Shown: positions 1 through 6,996 of the stretch, one piece after another
How positions within the stretch are numbered: the first letter of the stretch is position 1
Layout: each line of letters starts with the position of its first letter
IMG/VR virus record: IMGVR_UViG_3300032307_000547
Location: 1 to 33,025 of that record
DNA from: a virus
Reading direction: 5' to 3' (one strand)
Length of the DNA: 33,025 nt
Made by a program: the position numbers and the translations under genes
The notes under the pieces: model-generated
The model's input: only the letters and a program-made list of their open reading frames with translations
Told to the model about the DNA's origin: nothing
The model's database searches: none

Positions 1-320
1 TAAAAGTACAAAGGGATGGGTATTTAACCACACTAAAGAGAAGGATACCTCTGAGTTGGATAGAAGGGGCAAATCCACAAAAGGTATTCAACTACCTATT
101 ACAGGCAGTAGAAACAGAACTGAATGTGGATAAAATTGGTAAGATATTAGGTTATATAAAAGGTAGTGGGATAAGTTTATCTCTGTATACCTATGACTCG
201 TTCCTTTTTGATGTACCTACTGATGTGAATACCGATACGATAGTAAAACTCAAAGGAATTGTAGAAGGGGGTGGATTTCCGATAAAAGCGAGTTGGGGTG
301 AAAATTATGGAAACCTATAA
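1..320 (+). CDS. C-terminal fragment of a polymerase-like protein (5' end outside the window)
   Basis: The reading frame is open from the window edge (first full codon at 3) to the TAA ending at 320, so only about 105 C-terminal residues are visible. The ATG at 126 is internal, because the frame upstream reads as a continuous protein. The segment LYTYDSFLFDVP (around bases 180-213) resembles the palm 'motif C' strand of family A-like polymerases found in T4-type phages of marine bacteria, and the ending FPIKASWGENYGNL is a matching C-terminus as far as I recall. Whether the full protein makes DNA or RNA cannot be told from this piece. The assignment is from memory of family patterns and is moderate to weak; that it is a truncated real gene is firm. 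Confidence 0.5.
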   Translation, partial: KVQRDGYLTTLKRRIPLSWIEGANPQKVFNYLLQAVETELNVDKIGKILGYIKGSGISLSLYTYDSFLFDVPTDVNTDTIVKLKGIVEGGGFPIKASWGENYGNL

Positions 321-360
321 AACCGATATTTATAGTATGTAACAAAAACTATACTATAAT

Positions 361-969
361 ATGAAAAAATCGGTGTTCCTTTTAGGGTTTCTATTCATTT
401 CTTTAAGTGGATTTGCTCAATTAGCAGATGTAAAGGTTAAGAACGAAGTGTTCGAAGTACTTTACTCACAATCGTTGGAGCAACCCATTTGGATTAAGTA
501 CCGCTCAACAAATCGTCCTACTAATGTGAATAGAGGACACATGAATTTTTATAAAGAACCCAATATTAAAACTTCGGATGATTTAGATTATAAAGCGAAT
601 GTATACGATAAAGGACATGGAGCACCTGCGGCAACATTTTCTGATAATGAAGTAAACCTAAAACAAACATTTTCATACCTAAACTCAATAATGCAGGACC
701 AGTATTTGAACAGAGGTGAGTGGAGATTATTGGAAGAGCAAGAGAGAAGATGGGATGATACCGAACCATTGACTGTAGTAATAAAAACATTTTTTGATAA
801 CCCAGTACTTAGAGTACCAACAGGAGCGGCAATTCCATCTCACATCGAAAAACATATCTACTTTGAAAAGAGTAAAAGATGGAGATGTTTTGTATTTCTA
901 AATGAAAGACCTAAGTTCAAATGGGATGAGTTGGAAAAACTCTGTAATGATGTAGAACACAAATTTTAA
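361..969 (+). CDS. secreted DNA/RNA non-specific endonuclease (beta-beta-alpha metal type)
   Basis: A 202-aa protein. Residues 1-19 form a Sec signal peptide (MKK, hydrophobic core, cleavage GFA-Q), typical of Bacteroidota exported proteins. The mature part resembles the NUC/EndA family: D83-K-G-H86 stands for the DRGH motif with His as general base, followed by APAATFS, N108 in YLNSIMQ at the place of the metal-binding Asn, and LNRGEWRLLE at 116-125, the usual conserved helix. The family cleaves DNA and RNA without sequence preference using one divalent metal. Arg is replaced by Lys in the DRGH motif. It lies 40 bases after the polymerase-like gene and 5 bases before the 657-aa gene. Export suggests action in the periplasm or outside the cell, for example on host or competitor DNA; that role is inference. 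Confidence 0.75.
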   Translation: MKKSVFLLGFLFISLSGFAQLADVKVKNEVFEVLYSQSLEQPIWIKYRSTNRPTNVNRGHMNFYKEPNIKTSDDLDYKANVYDKGHGAPAATFSDNEVNLKQTFSYLNSIMQDQYLNRGEWRLLEEQERRWDDTEPLTVVIKTFFDNPVLRVPTGAAIPSHIEKHIYFEKSKRWRCFVFLNERPKFKWDELEKLCNDVEHKF

Positions 970-974
970 TAAAT

Positions 975-2948
975 ATGACTTTATCTGAATTAATAAACGA
1001 AATAATTTCTGAGTGGGGATGTAGAGTAGATGATGGGATGCCAGATCCTAAAAATCCACAACATCTTAGAGAATTGAGAGATGTATTAGATGTTATGGGG
1101 TTATCCTCCATTAAAAACGAATTGATTGCAAACCTTTTAGAAGGGGATAATTTCAAAAATCCTGCACTAAATAAGGTAGTTCGTTATAAAGATGTACACG
1201 GTGAAGATGCGGAAGGTAAAGTGGGTAATTTAATGAGAAGACCTTCAGAGGAGGATGCACACCAAAAAGCGGTATCTACATTGGGTGGTAAAGATAGTGA
1301 TAGATACAAAGAAGCAATGCAGGATTTAGGTGGAGAGGGACAGCCTAAAAAGAAAGTTGAGAAAGAAAAAGAAGGAGGTAGTGAAGATGGAACCCCATCA
1401 GTAACCGGAACTGCATTTGATTTAAGTACTGACAGTGGAAAGGAATATATTGACTCATTACCGGATAATGATCCTGCATCGGAAGAAGAAATTACAGAAC
1501 TTTTAGAAGCGTTTTTTGGAGAAGGTGTGGATGTGTTAACAGAAGCTAGTTTTTTAGATCCACAATACAAAGCAGGACATCAAATAATTTTTAATAAAGA
1601 AACACCACCGAAATGGGCACCAAATCTTAAAAATGGTGATGTGTTAACTATAGTTGCGGATGATGAAACACTTACTCCATACGGAAGTGGGGATTTTACT
1701 AAAACACTTGAATTGCCTGATGGAAAACGGGTTAGGGTTGCATCATCAAATAGAGGTGGTGGAAATGCTGAATTATTTATACACTCAAAAAAAGGTGGAG
1801 CAACACCAACTGGAGAAGACTGGGAAGCATTAATTATATGTGCTTATAATGGAATTGATGAAAACTCAAATGAATGGAAGCGTGCTCAAGTTTTCTGGTC
1901 AAATTATGGAGAAGATGCTAAAAAAATAGCGAATTCTTTTTCAGGAATAATTAAATCATCTAAACTTTCACAATTAGGTTCTTCAACTGCGGCGATAAAA
2001 CCAGATTGGGGTGGAACTAACAAAACACCTAAAACTGATATATTAGGTAATAATAATGAGCGAATATCTCTAAAGAAAGCAGGGGGTTCACAATTAATGA
2101 GTGCAGGAAAAGAAGAAACCCTAGCAACTTTCCATGCCGCTATGAAAATGATGGGAGAAGGAAATCCTGCATCTCTAAAATCATTTTTAGATACATTGGA
2201 AACTAAAATGGGAACTATGAGTGAAAGAGGTACTATTACTGCCTTACAACAATTGAGAGATAGTGGAGAAACCTTAACTCCAGCTCAAGAAAAAGCGGTT
2301 GCCGAAATGGAACAACTGCAATTAAATGCTGCAGAGATTACTAAAGATATGGCAGAAATATTTAAGGATATGTACTTTAAGACCTGTTTTTGTTTTGAAG
2401 CTGCAACTGGAACAAATAAGTTTGCCGATAAAGATGCAATTGCAAATAAATTAATTGAGTTTGAGGACTCTGGAAAAATTACCGCACATTTACCTATGAA
2501 TGTTATTAACGATGCTAAAGTACTCGCATCTAAAAATTCATTCTTTGTTTCATTTAAGACTGGAAGTTCTACATCTAAACCATATCTATCGTTAAGAACT
2601 AAACAAATAGCAAAATCAAAATTGGTAGAAGTTACCACATTTAGAGATATTATAAATGAGGAGTTTAATAGATACAATTTTGGTGAGCAAATTTTATTAG
2701 AAGGTGATAGACAGCAACTTGATGAATTTCAAATATTTGATAAATTAATTAGAGGAGTAAAAAATGTATCTTCAAAAGTAAAAGATCAAGTAACCTCTAT
2801 ATTAAATAATATTATGAAAAGAATAAAGGAGGCGATTTCTTACATTAAGACTTTAGGTGCGAATATGTTTAATGCAATTACTAATTTCTTAGGAATGGAA
2901 GTAACTAATGTTAATATAAACACTTCAGGTCCTTTTCCTCTTATCTAA
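975..2948 (+). CDS. large phage protein of unknown function, 657 aa
   Basis: A soluble, strongly charged protein. Residues 1-55 (from MTLSELINEIISEWGCR) form a small helical domain of a kind I recall at the start of several T4-type phage proteins. Residues about 60-150 are low-complexity and rich in Lys/Glu/Gly (HGEDAEGKVGNLMRRPSEED, then KKKVEKEKEGG), probably a flexible linker. The middle (about 180-550) has mixed composition. The last 70 residues hold amphipathic helices (FDKLIRGVKNVSSKVK onward) and end in a hydrophobic PFPLI. There is no signal peptide or clear membrane span. A virion or DNA-packaging role is possible from size and architecture, but nothing in the sequence proves it. It follows the nuclease gene after 5 bases and may be co-transcribed. 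Confidence 0.6.
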   Translation: MTLSELINEIISEWGCRVDDGMPDPKNPQHLRELRDVLDVMGLSSIKNELIANLLEGDNFKNPALNKVVRYKDVHGEDAEGKVGNLMRRPSEEDAHQKAVSTLGGKDSDRYKEAMQDLGGEGQPKKKVEKEKEGGSEDGTPSVTGTAFDLSTDSGKEYIDSLPDNDPASEEEITELLEAFFGEGVDVLTEASFLDPQYKAGHQIIFNKETPPKWAPNLKNGDVLTIVADDETLTPYGSGDFTKTLELPDGKRVRVASSNRGGGNAELFIHSKKGGATPTGEDWEALIICAYNGIDENSNEWKRAQVFWSNYGEDAKKIANSFSGIIKSSKLSQLGSSTAAIKPDWGGTNKTPKTDILGNNNERISLKKAGGSQLMSAGKEETLATFHAAMKMMGEGNPASLKSFLDTLETKMGTMSERGTITALQQLRDSGETLTPAQEKAVAEMEQLQLNAAEITKDMAEIFKDMYFKTCFCFEAATGTNKFADKDAIANKLIEFEDSGKITAHLPMNVINDAKVLASKNSFFVSFKTGSSTSKPYLSLRTKQIAKSKLVEVTTFRDIINEEFNRYNFGEQILLEGDRQQLDEFQIFDKLIRGVKNVSSKVKDQVTSILNNIMKRIKEAISYIKTLGANMFNAITNFLGMEVTNVNINTSGPFPLI

Positions 2949-2958
2949 AAGTAAGTAA

Positions 2959-2989
2959 TTAATACCTTTCATTTCGTTTTTTATATTTA
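2959..2989 (+). promoter_or_regulatory. weak Bacteroidota-type promoter candidate
   Basis: TATATTTA at 2982-2989 differs from TAnnTTTG in the last base, as does the better-supported box at 4555-4562. The triplet 20 bases upstream is TTA rather than TTG. It lies in the 69-base gap before the 133-aa gene, with that gene's ATG 29 bases downstream. The AT-rich setting makes chance likely. Confidence 0.3.
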
Positions 2990-3017
2990 TAGTGGAAAAA
3001 CAAATATAAAGAGTGAT

Positions 3018-3419
3018 ATGAATACACAGTTACTATGTACTTTCACTACAAAAGGTGAAATGGAGTCTACATTACATACGATTAGAGAAAAATACACTAT
3101 AGTTTATAACTATATATACATACTACAAAACAAGTCCAATTTAGATGAATTATTTGTGACCTATAACATAGATACAAATAATCAACCTGAAAAACCACTA
3201 AATGGTACTATACTAATCCATAGAAAGAAGGAAAGTAATACATTATATACGATTAATGCGTTAAATGAACTAATCAAAGAAGAAAACGGAGGAAAATTAG
3301 ATAAATCCTTTGTTTTAGATTGGGATAAGTTCAAAAACTCAATTATCTTAACAAATGTTAGTGGGACAAAAAGGATACAGACTAGAGTATATGAAGTGAT
3401 ATCTTTTAGTGAAAATTAA
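3018..3419 (+). CDS. phage protein of unknown function, 133 aa
   Basis: A soluble protein without signal peptide or membrane span. It reads as an alternating strand/helix fold: an N-terminal strand and helix (LLCTFTTKGEMESTLHTIREKY), a strand-rich centre (TILIHRKKES.TLYTINALN) and a closing segment DWDKFKNSIILTN. The pattern TINALNELI followed by NGG, an aromatic D-W and SIILTN is one I associate with small conserved proteins of T4-type marine phages, but no function is known to me. The start ATG at 3018 has no Shine-Dalgarno sequence, as usual here. It precedes the endolysin by 35 bases. Confidence 0.65.
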   Translation: MNTQLLCTFTTKGEMESTLHTIREKYTIVYNYIYILQNKSNLDELFVTYNIDTNNQPEKPLNGTILIHRKKESNTLYTINALNELIKEENGGKLDKSFVLDWDKFKNSIILTNVSGTKRIQTRVYEVISFSEN

Positions 3420-3454
3420 ATCGGTTACGGATAAACAAAAAACGAAAAATTGAT

Positions 3455-4297
3455 ATGCTACTTAAAAAAGGTGATAACAACGAAAATGTTAAGTTAATGC
3501 AACAAAAGCTGGGTATTGAACCAGCAGTAACTAATTTTGGACCTAAGACAGAAGCAGCAGTAAAAGAATTCCAAGCAAAAAATGGTCTTCCTGCTGATGG
3601 TATTGTAGGACCTAAAACTTGGGAAATGATTATGGCGAAAGCTGGTGGGGTTGTTTCTACTCCCACTCCATCTGCTCCAATAGTACCCGTAGCGGGATTG
3701 AAATTGGATAAACTAAAAGGACATATTCCTGATGCAGTAATCCAAATGATACCTGATACCGCTGCTAAGTTTCAAATCAACACTCCGTTGAGATTGGCAC
3801 ATTTCTTAGCACAATGTGGACACGAAAGTGGTGGATTTAGAGCAACACAAGAAAACCTAAACTATTCTGCAAAAGGATTGAATGGTATTTTCAAAAAGTA
3901 TTTCCCAACTGAAGCATCGGCAGCAGCTTATGCAAGACAACCACAAAAGATTGCAAACAAAGTGTACGCAAATCGTATGAGTAATGGTGATGAAGCAAGT
4001 GGTGATGGATATAAATTCAGAGGTCGGGGGTATATCCAATTGACTGGTAAAGCAAACTATACTTTATTTGGAAAAGCAATTGGTGAGGATATCACCGCAA
4101 ATCCAGATGTAGTTAGTGGTAAGTACGCATTACTTTCAGCAGCTTGGTTCTGGTCAAACAATGGATTGAACAAATTAGCGGATGGTGGAGCAACTGATGC
4201 AGTAGTAACAACTATCACTAAAAGAGTAAATGGTGGAACTATTGGATTAGCAGATAGAATTAAACACTTTAAGGAGTACTACCATTTATTAGCTTAA
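3455..4297 (+). CDS. endolysin: peptidoglycan-binding domain plus GH19 chitinase-like lysozyme
   Basis: A 280-aa protein. Residues 1-63 are a PG_binding_1 repeat (LLKKGDNNENVKLMQQKLG ... FGPKTEAAVKEFQAKNGL, then GIVGPKTWE). A Pro/Thr/Ala-rich linker follows (64-82), then a GH19-type glycosidase domain (about 88-280): HFLAQCGHESGGF places the catalytic Glu at E124, and FRGRGYIQLTG lies at 188-198 with the conserved Asn/Tyr (KANY) after it. The family hydrolyses beta-1,4 bonds of peptidoglycan (or chitin), so host wall degradation at lysis is the likely job. There is no signal peptide, so it would need a holin or another route; no holin is recognised nearby, although the next gene encodes a small membrane protein. 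Family assignment is firm. Confidence 0.92.
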   Translation: MLLKKGDNNENVKLMQQKLGIEPAVTNFGPKTEAAVKEFQAKNGLPADGIVGPKTWEMIMAKAGGVVSTPTPSAPIVPVAGLKLDKLKGHIPDAVIQMIPDTAAKFQINTPLRLAHFLAQCGHESGGFRATQENLNYSAKGLNGIFKKYFPTEASAAAYARQPQKIANKVYANRMSNGDEASGDGYKFRGRGYIQLTGKANYTLFGKAIGEDITANPDVVSGKYALLSAAWFWSNNGLNKLADGGATDAVVTTITKRVNGGTIGLADRIKHFKEYYHLLA

Positions 4298-4309
4298 TAT
4301 TTGAGTATT

Positions 4310-4501
4310 ATGAAAAAGTTTTATAGAAGTATTAGTGATAAGAAAATATTTGGAGTTTGTTCTGGATTAGCAAGATATACAAACACCGATGTTACCTTAT
4401 GGAGATTGGGATTTGTGGCTGGATTATTTACACCACTACCTGTTATCATATTTTACTTTATAACCGCTATTGTATCTGAGGGGATAGAATTTACAGATTA
4501 A
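4310..4501 (+). CDS. PspC-domain small membrane protein
   Basis: A 63-aa protein. The N-terminal half [34 protein letters not shown] matches the PspC pattern (basic start, G-V-x-x-G-L-A-x-Y, D-x-x-x-x-R), and residues about 36-58 form one membrane helix. PspC proteins sense or help manage inner membrane stress in the phage shock response. The start is set at ATG 4310; an in-frame TTG at 4301 would add three residues but is less likely. It lies 12 bases after the endolysin and just before a terminator, so it is the last gene of that unit. Stabilising the membrane until lysis, or taking part in lysis, would fit the position, but this is inference. Confidence 0.8.
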   Translation: MKKFYRSISDKKIFGVCSGLARYTNTDVTLWRLGFVAGLFTPLPVIIFYFITAIVSEGIEFTD

Positions 4502-4524
4502 AAAAATAATTAAAAATAATTTAG

Positions 4525-4551
4525 AAAAGACTTGGAAATCCCAAGTCTTTT
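4525..4551 (+). terminator. intrinsic terminator T1 after the endolysin/PspC unit
   Basis: AAAAGACTTGG (4525-4535) pairs perfectly over 11 bases with CCAAGTCTTTT (4541-4551) around a five-base loop, and a T run to 4553 follows. It lies 24 bases after the PspC stop. Its left arm also supplies the TTG (4532-4534) of the next promoter. Confidence 0.85.
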
Positions 4552-4562
4552 TTGTATGTTTA
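4532..4562 (+). promoter_or_regulatory. promoter P1, overlapping terminator T1
   Basis: TTG at 4532-4534, exactly 20 bases, then TATGTTTA at 4555-4562. This matches the Bacteroidota sigma-ABfr promoter (TTG near -33, TAnnTTTG near -7) except for the last base. The same spacing recurs at 4876, 6976, 8621, 19489, 20933 and 28277. The hairpin arm and the -33 element share bases. Confidence 0.65.
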
Positions 4563-4579
4563 TACTGTGATAAGAGTTC

Positions 4580-4595
4580 AACCCCTAACCCCCTC
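4580..4595 (+). promoter_or_regulatory. AACCCC leader motif (double copy)
   Basis: AACCCCTAACCCCCT sits just downstream of P1 and 5 bases before the ATG at 4600. The same C-rich element AACCYCTA/AACCCCCT precedes starts at 4944 (motif at 4929), 5148 (5131), 5330 (5317), 7046 (7024), 19556 (AACCTCTAA at 19536), 20989 (AACCTCAA at 20969) and more weakly 8760 (AACCTTTAA at 8740). It does not resemble a Shine-Dalgarno sequence. A role in transcript leaders (translation enhancer or protein-binding site) is inference. Confidence 0.5.
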
Positions 4596-4599
4596 TAAT

Positions 4600-4863
4600 A
4601 TGAACACAGTAAGATTTAACCGCCACGAATTATTCACCAACGAATGGATGGATTACCACACTATCACCCTCCGAATGGTAGAAGATTTCCACCTCAATCA
4701 AAACGAAAGTTGGTACACCCCCCTATACAATATGTTGTGTGGTGTGTGGGATGGATACCTTTACACCGAAATGTTGGAGATGGGTAAAGAAATGGGATTG
4801 CCTACCCCCATTCTTCAACGAATTGCTAACACCATCCAATTCATTGGAACTAGCGTAAAATAA
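4600..4863 (+). CDS. small protein of unknown function, 87 aa
   Basis: The start is placed at ATG 4600, 5 bases after a double AACCCC leader motif. An in-frame ATG at 4552 lies inside promoter P1 and cannot be the start of a transcript made from it. The protein is soluble and aromatic-rich (NEWMDYHTITLRMVEDFHLN, NESWYTPLYNMLCGVWDGYLY), probably all-helical, with a short conserved-looking C-terminal helix. No family is recognised. It is the first gene of a run of small genes that share the leader motif. Confidence 0.65.
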   Translation: MNTVRFNRHELFTNEWMDYHTITLRMVEDFHLNQNESWYTPLYNMLCGVWDGYLYTEMLEMGKEMGLPTPILQRIANTIQFIGTSVK

Positions 4864-4875
4864 TTAAAAAAAGAC

Positions 4876-4906
4876 TTGGATATACGAAATCTTTTTTGTA
4901 TGTTTG
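4876..4906 (+). promoter_or_regulatory. promoter P2 with a decayed hairpin
   Basis: TTG at 4876-4878, 20 bases, TATGTTTG at 4899-4906: a full match to the Bacteroidota promoter. The upstream AAAAAGA (4868-4874) and downstream TCTTTTT (4890-4897) still pair, but the central CTTGG arm has lost its partner (ACGAAA in place of CCAAG). The promoter is kept while the terminator stem is broken, unlike T1, T3, T4 and T5. Confidence 0.75.
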
Positions 4907-4943
4907 TAAGGTAATGAGAGAGACACTTAACCCCCTATATGAT

Positions 4944-5129
4944 ATGAATGTTAGTGAAATGATAAAAGTCCAGATTTTAAAAAACGATGAGGTTATCAAA
5001 ACCCTAGAATGTGTTGAGAGTAAACTACATATTACCTACCATACAGCCCAATGTATTGCAGGTGGTATGTGGAACGGAACTGATGTATTCACAATTTCAA
5101 TAAACTGGAATCCTTTCAACGGATTCTAA
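4944..5129 (+). CDS. small protein of unknown function, 61 aa
   Basis: The start is placed at ATG 4944, 6 bases after AACCCCCTA. The upstream in-frame ATG at 4896 lies inside promoter P2. The protein (MNVSEMIKVQILKNDEVI onward) looks like a small beta-rich domain with a single Trp-rich end (NWNPFNGF). It has no signal peptide or membrane span and no recognised family. It heads the unit transcribed from P2. Confidence 0.55.
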   Translation: MNVSEMIKVQILKNDEVIKTLECVESKLHITYHTAQCIAGGMWNGTDVFTISINWNPFNGF

Positions 5130-5147
5130 TAACCCCTAAACTACAAT

Positions 5148-5318
5148 ATGATGACTGATAAGGTATCAGAGTTTCTTAAACTGCAGGAAATGATTAATTT
5201 CCAAATCGATTTGACTGGCGAGGCTAGTCTTGAAATGGCAGATGAATTAGAAGAGATTTCTAACTCTTTGAATTCAGATGAAATTGAATATATATTTGAA
5301 ATGTTTTCTAATAACTAA
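5148..5318 (+). CDS. very small acidic protein, 56 aa
   Basis: The frame MMTDKVSEFLKLQEMINFQ ... ends EYIFEMFSNN, stop at 5316-5318. It starts 8 bases after an AACCCCTAA motif, and its stop overlaps the AACCCCCT motif of the next gene, so it fills the space between two genes exactly. The composition is acidic and helical (MADELEEISNSLNSDEIEY), suggesting a small helical binding protein. It is short enough to be missed by common length cut-offs. No family is recognised. A second ATG at 5151 is an alternative start. Confidence 0.55.
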   Translation: MMTDKVSEFLKLQEMINFQIDLTGEASLEMADELEEISNSLNSDEIEYIFEMFSNN

Positions 5319-5329
5319 CCCCCTTAGAT

Positions 5330-5656
5330 ATGAATAAGTTAGAAGTAACCTCCGAATTGATTGGTAAATATATCAACCAAGTCCTTTATACTGATGTAAA
5401 TCCTGTTGGTAAAATCATCGGTATCAAAGGTAAAACAAAAGTTCTCATTCAGCCTGTAGTGGCTGGTCCCAATAAAGCTAAAATGGAATACATTCCTGGC
5501 GGATTTGCTGGGCATTGTTACAACCAATCCGAACAAGAGTATGATTTTGTTGAAGTAGGTGAGCCATTTGAAGCTCCAATATCCAATTCATCCCTAAGAG
5601 GTAGAATGTGGAGAATAGGTGATACACCGCGAAAGTATTATGATTATAACTTCTAA
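5330..5656 (+). CDS. conserved phage protein of unknown function, 108 aa
   Basis: A soluble protein. N-terminal residues 1-25 (SELIGKYINQVLYTDVNPVG) lead into a basic strand region GIKGKTKVLIQPVV (31-44), then MEYIPGGFAGHCYNQSEQEYDFVEVGEPFE (52-81). Similar proteins with the IPGGF-x-x-HC-x-N motif are, as I recall, common hypothetical proteins in Bacteroidota phages; no function is known to me. The start at ATG 5330 follows AACCCCCTTA by 3 bases. The 3' end overlaps the next gene if that gene starts at 5640. Confidence 0.65.
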   Translation: MNKLEVTSELIGKYINQVLYTDVNPVGKIIGIKGKTKVLIQPVVAGPNKAKMEYIPGGFAGHCYNQSEQEYDFVEVGEPFEAPISNSSLRGRMWRIGDTPRKYYDYNF

Positions 5657-5912
5657 AATATATAAATCCTCTAAAACTATGTATTTTTCTTTAGGAGTTA
5701 TTGAAAAGATTGAGAAAGAATTCGGTTCTTTTGTAGTAGATCGAGTAATCGGTGGTTCTAATGATACACAACTCATTAGATTTGGTGGATGGAATAGAAT
5801 TAATTTTAATAAACTTCAACAAATTGTTGGTGATGAAGCGGTAATCGTAGAAAATGAACTTGATGATGATGACCGTAAAACTTTATACTCTTATAAATTT
5901 TATAAAAAATAA
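5640..5912 (+). CDS. small protein of unknown function, 90 aa (77 aa from the alternative start)
   Basis: Two starts are possible. ATG 5640 overlaps the previous gene by 17 bases. ATG 5679 lies 22 bases after the previous stop and follows CCTCTAAAA, which resembles the leader motif before 19556. The frame core is MYFSLGVIEKIEKEFGSFVV followed by GGSNDTQLIRFGGWNRINFNKLQQIVGDEAVIVEN, probably a small alpha/beta protein; the C-terminus is acidic then basic. No family is recognised. It is close-packed with the following gene (3-base gap). Confidence 0.55.
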   Translation: MIITSKIYKSSKTMYFSLGVIEKIEKEFGSFVVDRVIGGSNDTQLIRFGGWNRINFNKLQQIVGDEAVIVENELDDDDRKTLYSYKFYKK

Positions 5913-5915
5913 TAT

Positions 5916-6167
5916 ATGGACATAGTAAATCAATATCAAAAAGCAGCAGAGGAATTTGCATTGGAATATGATGTAACCAATCCTCACATTATCCGAATTA
6001 TCGCATCAGTAATGATGACAAGAGATGGTAAAGGATTGCAAGGTGGAAGTTTCGTTCAATCGGTAGTAGATAACGATTTGTTCGGAGCAATCGCAAAAGC
6101 AGATAATGAGTGTTATAATCACTTAAAAGTAATAGTAGCAGCAAATCAGTATTCGTATCTAAACTAA
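5916..6167 (+). CDS. small protein of unknown function, 83 aa
   Basis: A soluble protein with two helices at the start (QYQKAAEEFALEYDV), then HIIRIIASVMMTRDGKGLQGGSFVQSVVDNDLFGAIAKAD. The pattern 'MMTRDGKGLQGGSFV-x-A/S-V' with a following 'AI..AD' recalls small conserved phage proteins, but no function is known to me. It lies 3 bases after the previous stop and 6 bases before the small membrane protein, so it is probably part of the P2 operon. Confidence 0.6.
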   Translation: MDIVNQYQKAAEEFALEYDVTNPHIIRIIASVMMTRDGKGLQGGSFVQSVVDNDLFGAIAKADNECYNHLKVIVAANQYSYLN

Positions 6168-6173
6168 TAAAAA

Positions 6174-6347
6174 ATGAAAAAATTCAGCGTAAGTGAAATT
6201 CTTATCCTAGTAGTATGTGTAGTTTGTATTTTCGTAAGTGAATACATCTATTTGGTTCAAGGTGACCCATTGAAGGCAATCTTTATTGGGTTATGGCCTC
6301 CAACGATTTTGGGTTTAGTTAATTTTGTAAATATAAAACGGAAGTAA
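6174..6347 (+). CDS. very small membrane protein, 57 aa
   Basis: Begins MKKFSVSEILILVVCVVCIF, one membrane helix (about 8-22). A second hydrophobic stretch runs through AIFIGLWPPTILGLVNFV (about 35-52), with a basic end NIKRK. The gene fits between the previous stop (6 bases) and the next ATG (1 base), and the positive ends suggest both termini in the cytoplasm. It is below the usual length cut-off. A role in host membrane modification or lysis is possible but not shown. Confidence 0.6.
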   Translation: MKKFSVSEILILVVCVVCIFVSEYIYLVQGDPLKAIFIGLWPPTILGLVNFVNIKRK

Positions 6348-6348
6348 T

Positions 6349-6720
6349 ATGGAAAATTTGGATATTATAATCCTAACAACTATCGTATCTACACTATTTT
6401 TGGTTTTTTTCGTACTGATGTATAAAGAATTCTCAAAAATGGAAAAAGAGGAGTATACCTATAAAGCGGATGTAAAACGATATGGTAGAGATGGTATCTA
6501 CAATTTGTTGGAAAGATTATTTGATGATGATTTACAAACTAAATCTCAAAAGGTGAAATTGTTTAAGACAATTGATAGAACCATCTCAGATATGGAAAGT
6601 GATGGGATGTATTTTTCTAAAGATATAAAGGAAAAGTTGGAAAAAGAAAGAGAAGAGTTGTTTTGCGAGTATAGTGGGTTACCATCTCCCAAAGCATACG
6701 AAAGAGATGACCAAATATAA
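6349..6720 (+). CDS. membrane-anchored coiled-coil protein of unknown function, 123 aa
   Basis: Residues 6-27 (IIILTTIVSTLFLVFFVLM) form one membrane helix. The remainder is charged, mostly helical and cytoplasmic by the positive-inside rule (KEFSKMEKEEYTYKADVKRYGRDG). KEKLEKEREELF near 102-113 is a short coiled coil. No family is recognised. The gene follows the small membrane protein by 1 base, so the two may act together. Confidence 0.6.
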   Translation: MENLDIIILTTIVSTLFLVFFVLMYKEFSKMEKEEYTYKADVKRYGRDGIYNLLERLFDDDLQTKSQKVKLFKTIDRTISDMESDGMYFSKDIKEKLEKEREELFCEYSGLPSPKAYERDDQI

Positions 6721-6732
6721 AACGGATAAGAA

Positions 6733-6963
6733 ATGGAATTTTTAACAGATATTGGAGTTGTGACATTAGAAACTGCTAAGCGGTTAAAAAGTAATGGGTT
6801 TGATGTTCCTACTAACTTTTACTTTGTGGACGAAAAATCAACCGAAACCGATAGTGGTAAGTATTTACTACGATGTGGAAAGGGTAGAGATAACCACAAC
6901 CGAAGAGGTAGAGAGTTTTATTCAGCTCCATCGAGTGTTGAATTGCAAAAATGGGAAAAATAA
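6733..6963 (+). CDS. small conserved-looking protein, 76 aa
   Basis: A soluble protein: DIGVVTLETAKRLKSNGFDVPTNFYF, then FYSAPSSVELQKWEK at the end. I recall proteins with 'A..LK..GFD.P' and 'YSAPT...LQKWLRE' from Bacteroidota phages and hosts. In those the C-terminal helix usually continues past the Trp, so this copy seems to stop early. It is the last gene before terminator T3. Function unknown. Confidence 0.6.
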   Translation: MEFLTDIGVVTLETAKRLKSNGFDVPTNFYFVDEKSTETDSGKYLLRCGKGRDNHNRRGREFYSAPSSVELQKWEK

Positions 6964-6968
6964 ATGAG

Positions 6969-6996
6969 AAAAGGCTTGTATTATTCAAGCCTTTTT
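6969..6996 (+). terminator. intrinsic terminator T3
   Basis: AAAAGGCTTG (6969-6978) pairs perfectly with CAAGCCTTTT (6986-6995) around TATTATT; T-rich 3' side. It lies 6 bases after a stop codon. Stem and loop are identical to terminator T4 at 19481, 12.5 kb away. Confidence 0.85.

Noticed and set aside
1372-1389. Shine-Dalgarno sequence AAGGAGGT followed by ATG inside the 657-aa gene
   Set aside because: The ATG at 1387 is out of frame and meets a stop within six codons; the motif encodes the Lys/Glu/Gly linker.
4552-4554. ATG inside promoter P1 (and likewise 4896 in P2, TTG 20953 in P5) as gene starts
   Set aside because: Transcripts from these promoters begin downstream of the codon; starts at 4600, 4944 and 20989 fit leader motifs and protein ends better.
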